DNA from: a virus
Direction: 5' to 3' (one strand)
IMG/VR virus record: IMGVR_UViG_3300020160_001966
Span: 1 to 64,000 of that record
Length of the DNA: 64,000 bases
The translations under genes were made by a program, and so were the position numbers. Of the stretch, positions 54,807-63,086 are shown piece after piece (the stretch's first letter is position 1; each line of letters begins with the position of its first letter). The notes under the pieces were generated by a model, which was not told the DNA's origin, made no database searches, and worked only from the letters and a program-made list of their open reading frames with translations.

Positions 54807-55376
54807 ATGGCATTATACAATACTAAAAGCGTTAAAGATTTACCACAAGTTGAAGAAGTTATAGATGGCAATTATCTTCTTATTGAAAATGATTTGGGTA
54901 CCAATATTATAGATTTTAAAGATTTTGTAATAGGTCCAAATAATGCATCTTTTTATAACACTATAGTATCATTATGTTCTAGATCCATTTCAATGTCTGC
55001 CACAGTAGACACTAAGTTACAATCAACGAGTGCCAAAATAGTCGAGGAAAATAACACTAAGATAGATGCATTAACAGCAAATTATCCTAGATATTTTGTA
55101 GTTTATCCGAAGAATCAATTAACAGTGGTTCAAGGCTTGAGATATGGTCAAACCATATTTAATAGTGAATTGGCGAGCATTGTTCCAGCCGATGTTAATG
55201 TGATACCAACCAATACATATGCTGCAAACATGAATTGGGTATTATTGTTATCGAGCACACAAAATCCAGGTAATCCTCCAAGCCCAACGCCTTACAGTTA
55301 CACAATAACAATTTCCTCAACGACTACACTTTCTCAAAATGCGGAGTTCGATTTACGAGTTTTAACCTTTTATTAA
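54807..55376 (+). CDS. Virion-like protein with docking module
   Basis: The 189-residue product has the module DGNYLLIENDLGTNIIDFKD, similar to that of the previous gene and distantly to the DYLVGY module of the larger fibres. A coiled-coil-like part (SATVDTKLQSTSAKIVEENN) and a beta-rich C-terminus with a short Pro segment follow. It is probably part of the same virion appendage. Confidence 0.5.
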   Translation: MALYNTKSVKDLPQVEEVIDGNYLLIENDLGTNIIDFKDFVIGPNNASFYNTIVSLCSRSISMSATVDTKLQSTSAKIVEENNTKIDALTANYPRYFVVYPKNQLTVVQGLRYGQTIFNSELASIVPADVNVIPTNTYAANMNWVLLLSSTQNPGNPPSPTPYSYTITISSTTTLSQNAEFDLRVLTFY

Positions 55377-55379
55377 TTT

Positions 55380-55589
55380 TTATTTTAAATGAAAATGTAA
55401 GGCTTTTGTAATTTTTCTCAAAATATCTCTATCAGATACCTTCTCGGCCTTTAATCTAGTTACTTCCTTTTTAAACGCATTAACAAATTCAGAAGATAAA
55501 TTAAAATTTCTAGGGTAAAACATCCTAGACTTTGTTAATATTGAACCGTAACTCTCTAAAACTGTATTGACTTTTTTATAAAACTTCAC
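55380..55589 (-). CDS. Small basic protein with leader motif
   Basis: The 69-residue product uses GTG 55589; TATAAATA lies 5 nt upstream. It begins KFYKKVNTVLESYGSIL, where V-L-E before S fits the capsid-targeting pattern. The rest is a basic helical domain (VNAFKKEVTRLKAEKVSDRD, LRKITKALHFHLK). A packaged DNA-binding protein is possible; function unknown. Confidence 0.5.
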   Translation of the reverse strand: MKFYKKVNTVLESYGSILTKSRMFYPRNFNLSSEFVNAFKKEVTRLKAEKVSDRDILRKITKALHFHLK

Positions 55590-55597
55590 ATTATTAT

Positions 55598-56305
55598 TTA
55601 TATCTTAATAATAGGAGTTTTCTCATCGTTCAAAGCTTCTTTTTGTTCATACAAAAGCTTTTGCATTTCTGCCAATTCGTTAATATCTAAAAGAGATTGA
55701 TCCTCACCATACATATTACCATCATCTGTAACATACATGGCTATTTGAGCAATTCTTTCATGCGGTTGACCATATATGTCGATAATAGCTGGTGCATTAT
55801 CTTTTTCAAAGAAAGGTAGTTCTTCAGCACCTTTTTTATACTTCTTTAAGATTGCTTTAAATAAATTATCAATTTCTTCAACGTATTTAGGATCAACTTC
55901 TCTTACACCATTCTTTTCAATAGGAGGCATTAAATCTCTAGTACATATGAAAATGACATCGAAATGCGCCATCGATTTCCTAACTTTAAATAAAGAATTT
56001 TCTATAAATTTATCGTTAAAACCTTTAACTCCATTACCATAACACCACATGGAATATATTAAATTATCTAAAGGACATCTATCAAAAACAACATTTTGAT
56101 GCAATGTGTAGGGTTCAGCTTCAGCGCATAAGATGTCTAAAATTTCTTCCTGCAATTTTGGAGTAGTATTTTTAGAATGATTTTTCTTTTTAATCAATTT
56201 CCTATAATTACTATTAATTAGTTGATATTTAGGCCATTTTTGCAAAAAATGTTGAATTATTGTACTTTTACCAGTACATGCGGCTCCACTAAATGCAATT
56301 CTCAT
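55598..56305 (-). CDS. P-loop kinase (AAA_28/NadR-like)
   Basis: The 235-residue protein has a Walker A GAACTGKST at residues 7-15, an Arg/Asp segment NVVFDRCPLDNLIYS and FIENSLFKVRKSMAHFDVIF. This suits the AAA_28 nucleoside or nucleotide kinase group found in T4-like phages. It probably phosphorylates a nucleoside derivative; the substrate is unknown. Confidence 0.75.
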   Translation of the reverse strand: MRIAFSGAACTGKSTIIQHFLQKWPKYQLINSNYRKLIKKKNHSKNTTPKLQEEILDILCAEAEPYTLHQNVVFDRCPLDNLIYSMWCYGNGVKGFNDKFIENSLFKVRKSMAHFDVIFICTRDLMPPIEKNGVREVDPKYVEEIDNLFKAILKKYKKGAEELPFFEKDNAPAIIDIYGQPHERIAQIAMYVTDDGNMYGEDQSLLDINELAEMQKLLYEQKEALNDEKTPIIKI

Positions 56306-56359
56306 AATGATATATTATCTCAAAAATTACAATATTCAACTAAAATATATTACCAAACA

Positions 56360-57595
56360 TTATCTAGATTGTATTCTAGCAGGAGGTCTATCTGCTGTAG
56401 GAGATTGTTGTTGTCTAACAGAAGGTCTATTAGTTGTTTGAGACTCTTGGCTGTTCTTCTCATCTTCCTTTTTACCACCTGAGAAAAAGTTTTTAATCGA
56501 TGTGCCAACATCTCCAGCAAAATTGGAAGCAGAACCAGCGGCACCGCTCATTCCAGATTGTGGTCTAAAATCTTTACCTTCTCTTCTAACCTGAACATAT
56601 TCTGGTTTATTATACTCACCTCTACCTTTTTTTGGATTTCTGATATATAATTGAGTTTTTGGATTATTAACATCTTCCTGTGTTGCTGGTCTATATTTCC
56701 CACCACCCATATCAACATATGATGGAAGAGTGTCTTTTCCAAATTTGATAGGCGTTGGTACTTGATATTTTGGGGTCTGATCCGATGTTGTGGGTGTCGT
56801 TGAAGATCCTTGAACATTTCTTCCTAAAGTAGCTGCATTTTTATAATCAGATGAAGCATATGCCTTGTTTATGATGGGTTGAAACTTTTTAACATCATCT
56901 GGATTGTTTATATCGAATCTTTTACCGTTATTATCGTAAAATTGTTTTAAAGCAGATTTTAATACTTCATTTTTACCTTTATCTAATGAACTTGCTGAAT
57001 CATATTCACCACCCATGTATTTTTTAAACACATTTTTAAGTCTTTCATCAGCGGCTAATTCAGCTTCACTTCCAGTAGCTTGTGTCGTTTTTTCCGCTTC
57101 TGAAGATACTTCATTTCCAGCAGTTTCTTGTGACGGCGCGGCATCTACTCCACCATCTGGTACACTCACAGGTTCAATTTCTTCTATAGATGCATCTTTG
57201 CCAGCAGTGGGAGTTTCACTTTCAACTTCTTCTGGAGTATCACCAGAGTTTATTATCTCTATTACAACTGGTTGAAAATCTGAATTATAAACACTTGGAA
57301 ATACAGTTACTAAATTGTTTTGAAATTCTCTAAAAGCATTTGTGGCTTTTTGATCATTGGAATTTAGATAAGCTTTACCAGCATCTGTATTTGCAGCATC
57401 TTTATATCCATTTAAAAATTCCAAAGCTTTTTCATACATGCTAACGCCGCCAGGTGTTTCGACTTTAGGATTATTTAAAAATTCCTTTTTTTGTTCTTCG
57501 GATAAATTTGAAAAATAATTGTTAAATTTAATTATTTTAGAAATTACATCTTCCATGTTATTTTCATTCTGTTCTCTCAATATTTTATATTTCAT
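56360..57595 (-). CDS. Low-complexity protein with leader-like start, candidate cargo
   Basis: I start at ATG 57595 (MKYKILREQNENN), close behind the upstream stop; the open frame upstream only shadows that gene. The 411 residues include an acidic Glu/Ser/Pro-rich region (about 115-190), a helical part (ERLKNVFKKYMGGEYDSASS, about 190-235), a basic middle with KYQVPTPIKFGK and a Gln/Arg-rich tail. The start resembles the leaders less strictly (L-R-E before Q). Function unknown; it lies among candidate packaged genes. Confidence 0.45.
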   Translation of the reverse strand: MKYKILREQNENNMEDVISKIIKFNNYFSNLSEEQKKEFLNNPKVETPGGVSMYEKALEFLNGYKDAANTDAGKAYLNSNDQKATNAFREFQNNLVTVFPSVYNSDFQPVVIEIINSGDTPEEVESETPTAGKDASIEEIEPVSVPDGGVDAAPSQETAGNEVSSEAEKTTQATGSEAELAADERLKNVFKKYMGGEYDSASSLDKGKNEVLKSALKQFYDNNGKRFDINNPDDVKKFQPIINKAYASSDYKNAATLGRNVQGSSTTPTTSDQTPKYQVPTPIKFGKDTLPSYVDMGGGKYRPATQEDVNNPKTQLYIRNPKKGRGEYNKPEYVQVRREGKDFRPQSGMSGAAGSASNFAGDVGTSIKNFFSGGKKEDEKNSQESQTTNRPSVRQQQSPTADRPPARIQSR

Positions 57596-57602
57596 AATAC
57601 TA

Positions 57603-58400
57603 TTAAAAAGTGGGTTCTGGCAAGTTTGCACTTGAAGATGATCTTTTAGGTTTAGGTGATGGTTTAGGGGATGGGGAAGGCGATGCTTTAGGAGTTGCTT
57701 TTGAAGATGGTGAGGGGGTTGGTTTTGGTGATGGTTTACCATTCTCGGAATCTTGAGGTTGATTTTCATCAGATGATGTAGACATCGCAACATTCGCACC
57801 AACATGTGCCAATAATGTTCTAGCACCAATAGCACCTAAAACTGCAACTAAAATTTCTTGCATATTTTTTGGTGAAGATTTAAATATTGTTTTAAAACCA
57901 TTTATAAATTCTGGTTTTGAAAAAATAATATTTAGTATTTTTTGAATAATAGCCATTATACCTTTAAAAACATAAGCATTTTTGGATGCAGCACTTATAG
58001 CAGAACCGCCTTTCCAAGCCACTTTCAAAACCTTTAATCTACCAATCATTGGTATTGAGAAGAATATACTCAATAAAAGTTCAAATTTATTTTCATCTGA
58101 AGGATCGGATTGGTATTTTTTTAAATTTTTTTCAACATCTGGCCAACTGGTAATGCCTGTTGGATCAAGACATGATAAAAATTCCCCAATTGGATGTTCG
58201 AGTATTCCTTGCAAATCGATCAATCCATCAGTGCTTCTTTTTATGGATTCCATAAAATCTGAAGTTAAACTATATTTTCCAGAAAAATATCCTGCTATCG
58301 GTGCTGCTATAGCGGCTAACAACGCTAACGGCACTGCTTCATTTATAAGTTGTACATTATTTTTATAATTTTCAAAAATTAACTCGCAGTCTTTATTCAT
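57603..58400 (-). CDS. Candidate packaged protein with DPTG-SWP domain and Ser-Pro tail
   Basis: The 265 residues start NKDCELIFENYKNNVQLINE with I-N-E before Ala, which resembles the leader of the right-edge gene (NKDCYLIFEQY). Residues about 75-130 contain LDPTGITSWPDVEKNL and IPMIGRLKVLKVAWKGGSAI, the domain shared with 19501-20655. A Ser/Pro/Lys tail (PSPKPTPSPSSKATPKASPS) ends the protein. AATAAATA lies 8 nt before the ATG. A membrane-active injected protein is one possibility. Confidence 0.5.
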   Translation of the reverse strand: MNKDCELIFENYKNNVQLINEAVPLALLAAIAAPIAGYFSGKYSLTSDFMESIKRSTDGLIDLQGILEHPIGEFLSCLDPTGITSWPDVEKNLKKYQSDPSDENKFELLLSIFFSIPMIGRLKVLKVAWKGGSAISAASKNAYVFKGIMAIIQKILNIIFSKPEFINGFKTIFKSSPKNMQEILVAVLGAIGARTLLAHVGANVAMSTSSDENQPQDSENGKPSPKPTPSPSSKATPKASPSPSPKPSPKPKRSSSSANLPEPTF

Positions 58401-58473
58401 AATATCTTTATTTATTTAGTTTTTTTTTATTTATGATATCAATTTAAGGTTTGAGTTTATAATACAAATATTT

Positions 58474-59067
58474 TTAATTATATACAAGAGCAGGATTCCT
58501 CCAGACACTACCATCCCACCATTCAAAACCTTGAAGATTCTTTTTATAGGACAAAAAATGTACATAGTATTGAGATATGTATAAATACTCGTAACCTTCT
58601 TTGAATAATTTGTCTATCATAAAATAATAAGATAGAGTTCCATAAGAATGTTTTTTACTCGACTCATCCCAAACCATCATTGGAAAGTAAGGTATATTAT
58701 CTCTAAAATATAAAAGTCCGCAAAAACAATCATCGAAAAAGAATTTGAAAGTATTGGGGTCTTCTAGAAGAATAGGTAAAGTTATACTACAGTATTTTTC
58801 TTTATTCGCCATTTGAGCGATTTCCAGTACATCTTTATCATATGTTATATTAATTTTTGAAAGTCTTTTCTGTCTTTTTTTAGATATGGGTTTTAATTTC
58901 AACCTCGAAGATCTAACTTGATACCAAGAATCGCTTTTAGGAAATTCAGGCAACCACCCGTTCTCAAACATATATTCGGATGTTTCATGCTCTTGTTTTG
59001 CTGTAACAGTCAAATAATTGTGTCCATCGGTATACAAGCCGTCATTGTGATCAAAAAAAATTTTCAT
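58474..59067 (-). CDS. Arginyl-tRNA:protein transferase-like (ATE/GNAT) protein
   Basis: The 197 residues resemble the arginyltransferase family. SWYQVRSSRLKLKPISKKRQ parallels the Cys-rich-to-basic segment before the GNAT part, though the canonical Cys residues are not kept. LSYYFMIDKLFKEGYEYLYI, then YKKNLQGFEWWDG and W near the end parallel the GNAT-like core that ends in a W-rich motif. Known ATE proteins add Arg to protein N-termini (N-degron pathway). It is coupled to a methyltransferase with a 17-base overlap. The call is by pattern and should be tested. Confidence 0.5.
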   Translation of the reverse strand: MKIFFDHNDGLYTDGHNYLTVTAKQEHETSEYMFENGWLPEFPKSDSWYQVRSSRLKLKPISKKRQKRLSKINITYDKDVLEIAQMANKEKYCSITLPILLEDPNTFKFFFDDCFCGLLYFRDNIPYFPMMVWDESSKKHSYGTLSYYFMIDKLFKEGYEYLYISQYYVHFLSYKKNLQGFEWWDGSVWRNPALVYN

Positions 59068-59812
59068 TTGTTTTTTTAAATTTTAATTCAAAAGGCTCCA
59101 CATAAGGATAACCATCTTCTATATAAAGTTTGTTGTAATTTAAAATTTCATCAGTATGGTACTTTATACTTCTTTCGCCAAATGAAAAATTGACTTCTGG
59201 TAAGTGATTAACGCTTAAACATTCAAAACCATATTTTTCAGCTATTTTTATCACATTAGATACAGTTTGGGGATAGTACTTGAAAAAATTTTCATAATAT
59301 TTCCTATTTTGTGTTTTTTCAAAAGTATCAGAAACATCAAACGTTTCTTTTAGAAATAAAATTCCTCCGTCTGCAAGAACTATATTACAATTTTTTAAAG
59401 TATTTTCTATTTTGGAGTGAAATAAACTCTCTAAAAAAACACAATGGGTCATGTCTTTTCCAGTATAATTTTCCATGTCTTCGACTTTAAATACGCAATT
59501 TGGAAAATTTGTTCTGGCTTGTTTTACACATTCTTCACTATTAGAAATGCCTTCAGCGTAACATATTTTACTTAATTTATCAACCATATAACCTGTACCA
59601 CATCCCATATCAACTACCCTAGAATTTTTGTCGATACCGCTTTGCTTGATAATATGATCCATGAATTCTTTTTCATCTTTACCCACTGCAAAATTGCAAT
59701 AAAAGGGAACCTCTAATGGATGACTAAGCAATCCAATTTGAGCGTTGTAAAATTCTCTAGCGTCTTTCCAAGGAACTTCTATTGTTATATAATTCTCACC
59801 AATTTCGGTCAT
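59051..59812 (-). CDS. Class I SAM methyltransferase
   Basis: The 253-residue enzyme has SRVVDMGCGTGYMVDKLSKI (motif I), then DMTHCVFLESLFHSKI and GGILFLKETFDVSDTFEKTQ. The layout matches small-molecule methyltransferases. It overlaps the ATE-like gene, which suggests a shared pathway. Substrate unknown. Confidence 0.7.
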   Translation of the reverse strand: MTEIGENYITIEVPWKDAREFYNAQIGLLSHPLEVPFYCNFAVGKDEKEFMDHIIKQSGIDKNSRVVDMGCGTGYMVDKLSKICYAEGISNSEECVKQARTNFPNCVFKVEDMENYTGKDMTHCVFLESLFHSKIENTLKNCNIVLADGGILFLKETFDVSDTFEKTQNRKYYENFFKYYPQTVSNVIKIAEKYGFECLSVNHLPEVNFSFGERSIKYHTDEILNYNKLYIEDGYPYVEPFELKFKKTNENFF

Positions 59813-59850
59813 ATGTATTATATACTAATAATAAATAAAATTACAAAATA

Positions 59851-60597
59851 TTATTTATTAATAAAATTTTGTAATTTCTTACCACTCTCAGAATTTGATA
59901 TAGCACCCCATGCTTGAGATAATGTTCCTTGTAAAGCTTTTTGCATTGCAGATGTTGAAAAATCCATAACAGCGTTTCCAGCATTTTGTAAAGTATCTTT
60001 CCAAGAATTATTTTCTGGTGGCGTGGTATTACCATCTTTATCAACATTTTCTTCTTTATCATCTGGAATTGTATTATTCTGTTCTATTCCAACCTTAGAA
60101 GATCTTGCAACTCCAAGATGAACGTGATCATAATGATTACCACCAACATTTGATAACCAAATAATCTGGATTCTAAAACCATCTGGTGTATAATATTTGA
60201 AATCTCTACCCTCATAAGGTTTCCAAGAAGTAACATTTGCTCCACAATTTCTAGCAACAGCTATTGCAAATTGCGTTCCAGCCTCAACGTTTCCATTAAA
60301 TGTCGTATTCAAACCAAAATCTGCTGCATATGCTGTCGTATTTCCAACATAATGATCTGACATATACCCCGATTTCGTATTTTTTGTCCCCCTTTTTAAA
60401 GAATATGCTTTCCAATTACCCATGGGTAAAAGCGATATAAGTTTTGGCATGGAACCTCCCCAATCCCCATTTGAACCTCCAGCACTAGGTTGACCAGATG
60501 CATTTGCAACACCCACCAATGACCCTAAAGGGTTTTTATATGCCTCAAGAATAATATTATATTGTTTTAATATATTATGTGTGTCGGAATTAAACAT
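59851..60597 (-). CDS. Candidate packaged zinc peptidase (M15/DD-peptidase-like)
   Basis: The 248-residue protein begins with a leader (THNILKQYNIILEAYKN, I-L-E before Ala). A domain follows with GYMSDHYVGNTTAYAADFG (H82, D93) and GGNHYDHVHLGVA (D157, H158, H160). These form a likely zinc site like that of M15/DD-peptidases, although the H to D spacing is longer than usual. The C-terminal segment (DFSTSAMQKALQGTLSQAW) resembles that of the next gene. Peptidoglycan peptide cleavage at infection start is inferred. Confidence 0.6.
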   Translation of the reverse strand: MFNSDTHNILKQYNIILEAYKNPLGSLVGVANASGQPSAGGSNGDWGGSMPKLISLLPMGNWKAYSLKRGTKNTKSGYMSDHYVGNTTAYAADFGLNTTFNGNVEAGTQFAIAVARNCGANVTSWKPYEGRDFKYYTPDGFRIQIIWLSNVGGNHYDHVHLGVARSSKVGIEQNNTIPDDKEENVDKDGNTTPPENNSWKDTLQNAGNAVMDFSTSAMQKALQGTLSQAWGAISNSESGKKLQNFINK

Positions 60598-60603
60598 ATT
60601 CGA

Positions 60604-61278
60604 TTATTTCATATAGCTACTCATAAAATCTTCGTATTTTTTACCAATAGCCCCCTTTGCTGTATTTAAAACAGAAGATAATGCTTTTTTCATTCCCTCT
60701 TTACTAAAATCCCCACCAGTTAAATCATATACTTGTTGTTTAACATCATCGTATGTACTAGATGCAACATCTCCAATTTTAGACAATGTATCATTTTCTT
60801 CCGAACCATTATCACTTTCATCGTTTGATTTAATATTTGAAACTATTTCTCTTTCGTAATCGGAATTAGGTTTTATATTTAAAGGTGTAACTACCAAGTT
60901 ATTACTATTTTTACCCAAATTTGCAAAATAATTGTACATTTGTTTATCAGATCCAGAGTAAAAATCTATATTGTTTGTGACAGAACCACCACCTTTATCA
61001 TCAACTCTATATATACCTTCAGTATTTCCAAATTCAGAACCTACAGGTCTTCCAGTTCTTTTATCTACTATTTTGACAATAGTACCGTGTGGAAGTTTAT
61101 TATTTGCTACAGAATATCCTGCTATTAATTTGTTGTTTTTATTTCCCATGTATTGCCACTCTGGTTTCAATATACCGTTCCTTATTTCACTTGCAGTTGT
61201 GCTATCAATATCAGCATTTCCATAAGCTGTGGCTCCAAACATATATTTTTCCAAAACAAATTGTTTAAATGTTCTCAC
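60604..61278 (-). CDS. Candidate packaged 3D-domain murein hydrolase-like protein
   Basis: The 224-residue protein starts with GTG 61278 and TATAAATA 5 nt before. It begins MRTFKQFVLEKYMF (V-L-E before K), very like the T4 internal-protein leader MKTYQEFIAEA. Residues about 10-120 contain GYSVANNKLPHGTIVKIVDK, IYRVDDKGGGSVTNNIDFYS and a helix, the 3D double-psi barrel pattern of MltA/RlpA-type murein-degrading enzymes. The C-terminal helices (FSKEGMKKALSSVLNTAKGA) match the neighbouring peptidase-like gene. Confidence 0.6.
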   Translation of the reverse strand: MRTFKQFVLEKYMFGATAYGNADIDSTTASEIRNGILKPEWQYMGNKNNKLIAGYSVANNKLPHGTIVKIVDKRTGRPVGSEFGNTEGIYRVDDKGGGSVTNNIDFYSGSDKQMYNYFANLGKNSNNLVVTPLNIKPNSDYEREIVSNIKSNDESDNGSEENDTLSKIGDVASSTYDDVKQQVYDLTGGDFSKEGMKKALSSVLNTAKGAIGKKYEDFMSSYMK

Positions 61279-61283
61279 GTTAA

Positions 61284-61291
61284 TATTTATA
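61284..61291 (-). promoter_or_regulatory. T4-type late promoter octamer TATAAATA
   Basis: An exact TATAAATA lies 5 nt before the GTG of the 3D-domain gene at 60604-61278. It is representative of many such sites in the window. Confidence 0.6.
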
Positions 61292-61316
61292 ATAAAGAAA
61301 CACTAAATATTCTTAT

Positions 61317-61841
61317 ATGGTTGGAAAAAAAGATACAGTAATGATATTTGAAAAATATCGCAACGTTTTAGCTGAACAACAACAAAACAATAATATACAG
61401 TCTATAATAAATCAAATAAACACTTCAGCTTTAGCTCCAGAAGTTAAACAAGGTCTAGTTTCTTTATTAAAAAATCCCGAAGTTGCATCTAAATGGCAAA
61501 GTGGTGATGCTGATACTGTGAATGCTGGTGATTCAAATTTTGCTAAAGAATTATCAATGGCAAAATATGGCGCTCCAGATCAAGATTTAGCAAATGCTCC
61601 AGATCCCAATTTTGCTAAAGAAATGGCCGCTGAAAGAGCTAAACAACAAAAGCAATATCCAGAACAAGAAGAAAACGAAGAATCTCCAGTAAATTGTGCA
61701 ACTCTCCCCACACCAGAGGAAAGAAACAATTGTAACGTTAGAAGAAAACAAGTTGCAATCAACAGTTTTTCAAAAATTCAAAATCCAGAGAAAAAAACGG
61801 TTTATAACGATCCTAACACCAGCAATAAAAGCTGGTTTTAA
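61317..61841 (+). CDS. Candidate packaged protein with leader motif
   Basis: The 174-residue product starts with ATG 61317 (CTAAATA 7 nt upstream) and reads VGKKDTVMIFEKYRNVLAEQ with L-A-E before Q. A helical part with VKQGLVSLLKNPEVASKWQS follows, then a repeated PDQDLANAPDPNFAKEM-type acidic/Pro segment and a basic C-terminus. No family recognised. It lies among genes with similar leaders. Confidence 0.45.
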   Translation: MVGKKDTVMIFEKYRNVLAEQQQNNNIQSIINQINTSALAPEVKQGLVSLLKNPEVASKWQSGDADTVNAGDSNFAKELSMAKYGAPDQDLANAPDPNFAKEMAAERAKQQKQYPEQEENEESPVNCATLPTPEERNNCNVRRKQVAINSFSKIQNPEKKTVYNDPNTSNKSWF

Positions 61842-61850
61842 TATAAAAAA

Positions 61851-62171
61851 TTAAACACCCCAACTTGTACCACCGAAAGGATTGCTCCATCCAGTAGTTG
61901 TTTTTTGTCCTATTTCAGCTGGAATGGGTAAAGGTTTTTGTGGTTGATTATCTGTGATTTTTTGCAAAGGAACTCCAAACAAATTTTGATTATCTTTATT
62001 GTCAAAATGAGTCTCTTTCATTTTTGAATAACTATCTCTTTTATCTATAGTAGCGTAAAAAGTTTCAATACAATTTACAATATAATCACATAGAATGTAA
62101 TCTGGAGTATTACATTTATTGTCTAAAGAAAATTTATTAATTAAATCTGTTAGTTCTTTCTTAAATTCCAT
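61851..62171 (-). CDS. Conserved small phage protein, function unknown
   Basis: The 106-residue product begins EFKKELTDLINKFSLDNKCN and continues TPDYILCDYIVNCIETFYAT. This resembles a small helical protein seen in T4-like cyanophages and relatives. A Pro-rich tail ends the protein. The role is unknown. The gene ends ten bases from the convergent plus-strand gene. Confidence 0.5.
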   Translation of the reverse strand: MEFKKELTDLINKFSLDNKCNTPDYILCDYIVNCIETFYATIDKRDSYSKMKETHFDNKDNQNLFGVPLQKITDNQPQKPLPIPAEIGQKTTTGWSNPFGGTSWGV

Positions 62172-62200
62172 ATTAAAATTTAGAAAGATTTTTTAAAAAA

Positions 62201-62563
62201 TCAAACCAAACCGAAAGATTTTTTAACTAATAAATTAATCCATCTATCAAAAGACTCTTTGACTATGGATTTTTTCTTTTTCTTTTTGTCCATGAAAGCT
62301 TTTTTCATAGGTTCTTTTTTATTACCATCTCTATCAACATCCAAATAATCTGGTTTTCTAGATTCTTTTATTTGTTTCTTTTTTGGAATTTTTGCACCAG
62401 ACTCTTTAGCTTTATTTAAAGAAATAGCCACTGCTTGTTTTTGAGCTTTTTTCTTCGTTTTGGGTTTAGAAGTCCCAATTTTACCAGTTTTCTTATATTT
62501 CCCCATTTCAGATTTAATGTTTTTGGAGATTGTTTCTTTAGATTTTCCTTTTTTAAGTGGCAT
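62201..62563 (-). CDS. Lys-rich basic protein (DUF6496-like)
   Basis: The 120-residue product is extremely basic: MPLKKGKSKETISKNIKSEM, then QKQAVAISLNKAKESGA, a phrase common in phage DUF6496-type proteins, and KKKKKKSIVKESFDRWINLL at the end. A DNA- or RNA-binding or head-internal role is likely from its charge. AATAAATA precedes the start by 8 nt. Confidence 0.55.
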   Translation of the reverse strand: MPLKKGKSKETISKNIKSEMGKYKKTGKIGTSKPKTKKKAQKQAVAISLNKAKESGAKIPKKKQIKESRKPDYLDVDRDGNKKEPMKKAFMDKKKKKKSIVKESFDRWINLLVKKSFGLV

Positions 62564-62577
62564 AGTGAAATTATTTA

Positions 62578-63051
62578 TTATTTTTGAAGTGTTTTTCTAT
62601 ACAAATTTAAAATATCCTCATCATTTAAACCCATTTGCTTTAGATAAGTTTCTATGAAAGATATATCATTTGATGTTATTGCTTGTTGAACATCTGCGGA
62701 TTCCAAATCCTTACCAAGTTCTTTCAATTTTTCGACAAGGTGTTTTTTAAATGTTGAAAGTCTTGAGCTATTAATTTTCGTTGCTTTTCCAGTTTCTTGA
62801 GTATTTTCATCTTCAACAGGCTCCAAATTAGACTTAGAGACAGTTTGAATAGGATTAATTCCTGTTGGAGTGTTGATAATGAAAACTTTGAACTCTGTGG
62901 GAGAACCTCCACATTCTTGCAATACATATCCTTCATAATAAGGTGAATTGATTATACCCAACTTCTCAGACCACATAGGATCTACCTTAATGCGGACTTT
63001 TTGAAGTTTTGTTGTTCCAATCGCTTTTTCCAACAGGTTTAAAAATTTCAC
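62578..63051 (-). CDS. Hypothetical protein with leader motif
   Basis: The 157-residue product starts with GTG 63051, TATAAATA 5 nt upstream, and reads KFLNLLEKAIGTTKLQKVRI with L-L-E before K. A beta-rich segment (YEGYVLQECGGSPTEFKVFI) and a helical C-terminal half (TFKKHLVEKLKELGKDLESA) follow. No family recognised. It is one of three neighbouring genes with near-identical leaders. Confidence 0.5.
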   Translation of the reverse strand: MKFLNLLEKAIGTTKLQKVRIKVDPMWSEKLGIINSPYYEGYVLQECGGSPTEFKVFIINTPTGINPIQTVSKSNLEPVEDENTQETGKATKINSSRLSTFKKHLVEKLKELGKDLESADVQQAITSNDISFIETYLKQMGLNDEDILNLYRKTLQK

Positions 63052-63086
63052 TTAATTATTTATACAAATGATGTATTAAAATTCAT

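Noticed and set aside
57596-57835. Longer N-terminus for the gene ending at 56360
   Set aside because: The upstream part overlaps the coding region of 57603-58400 in another frame and is low complexity (His/Leu/Gln); ATG 57595 sits right after the upstream stop.
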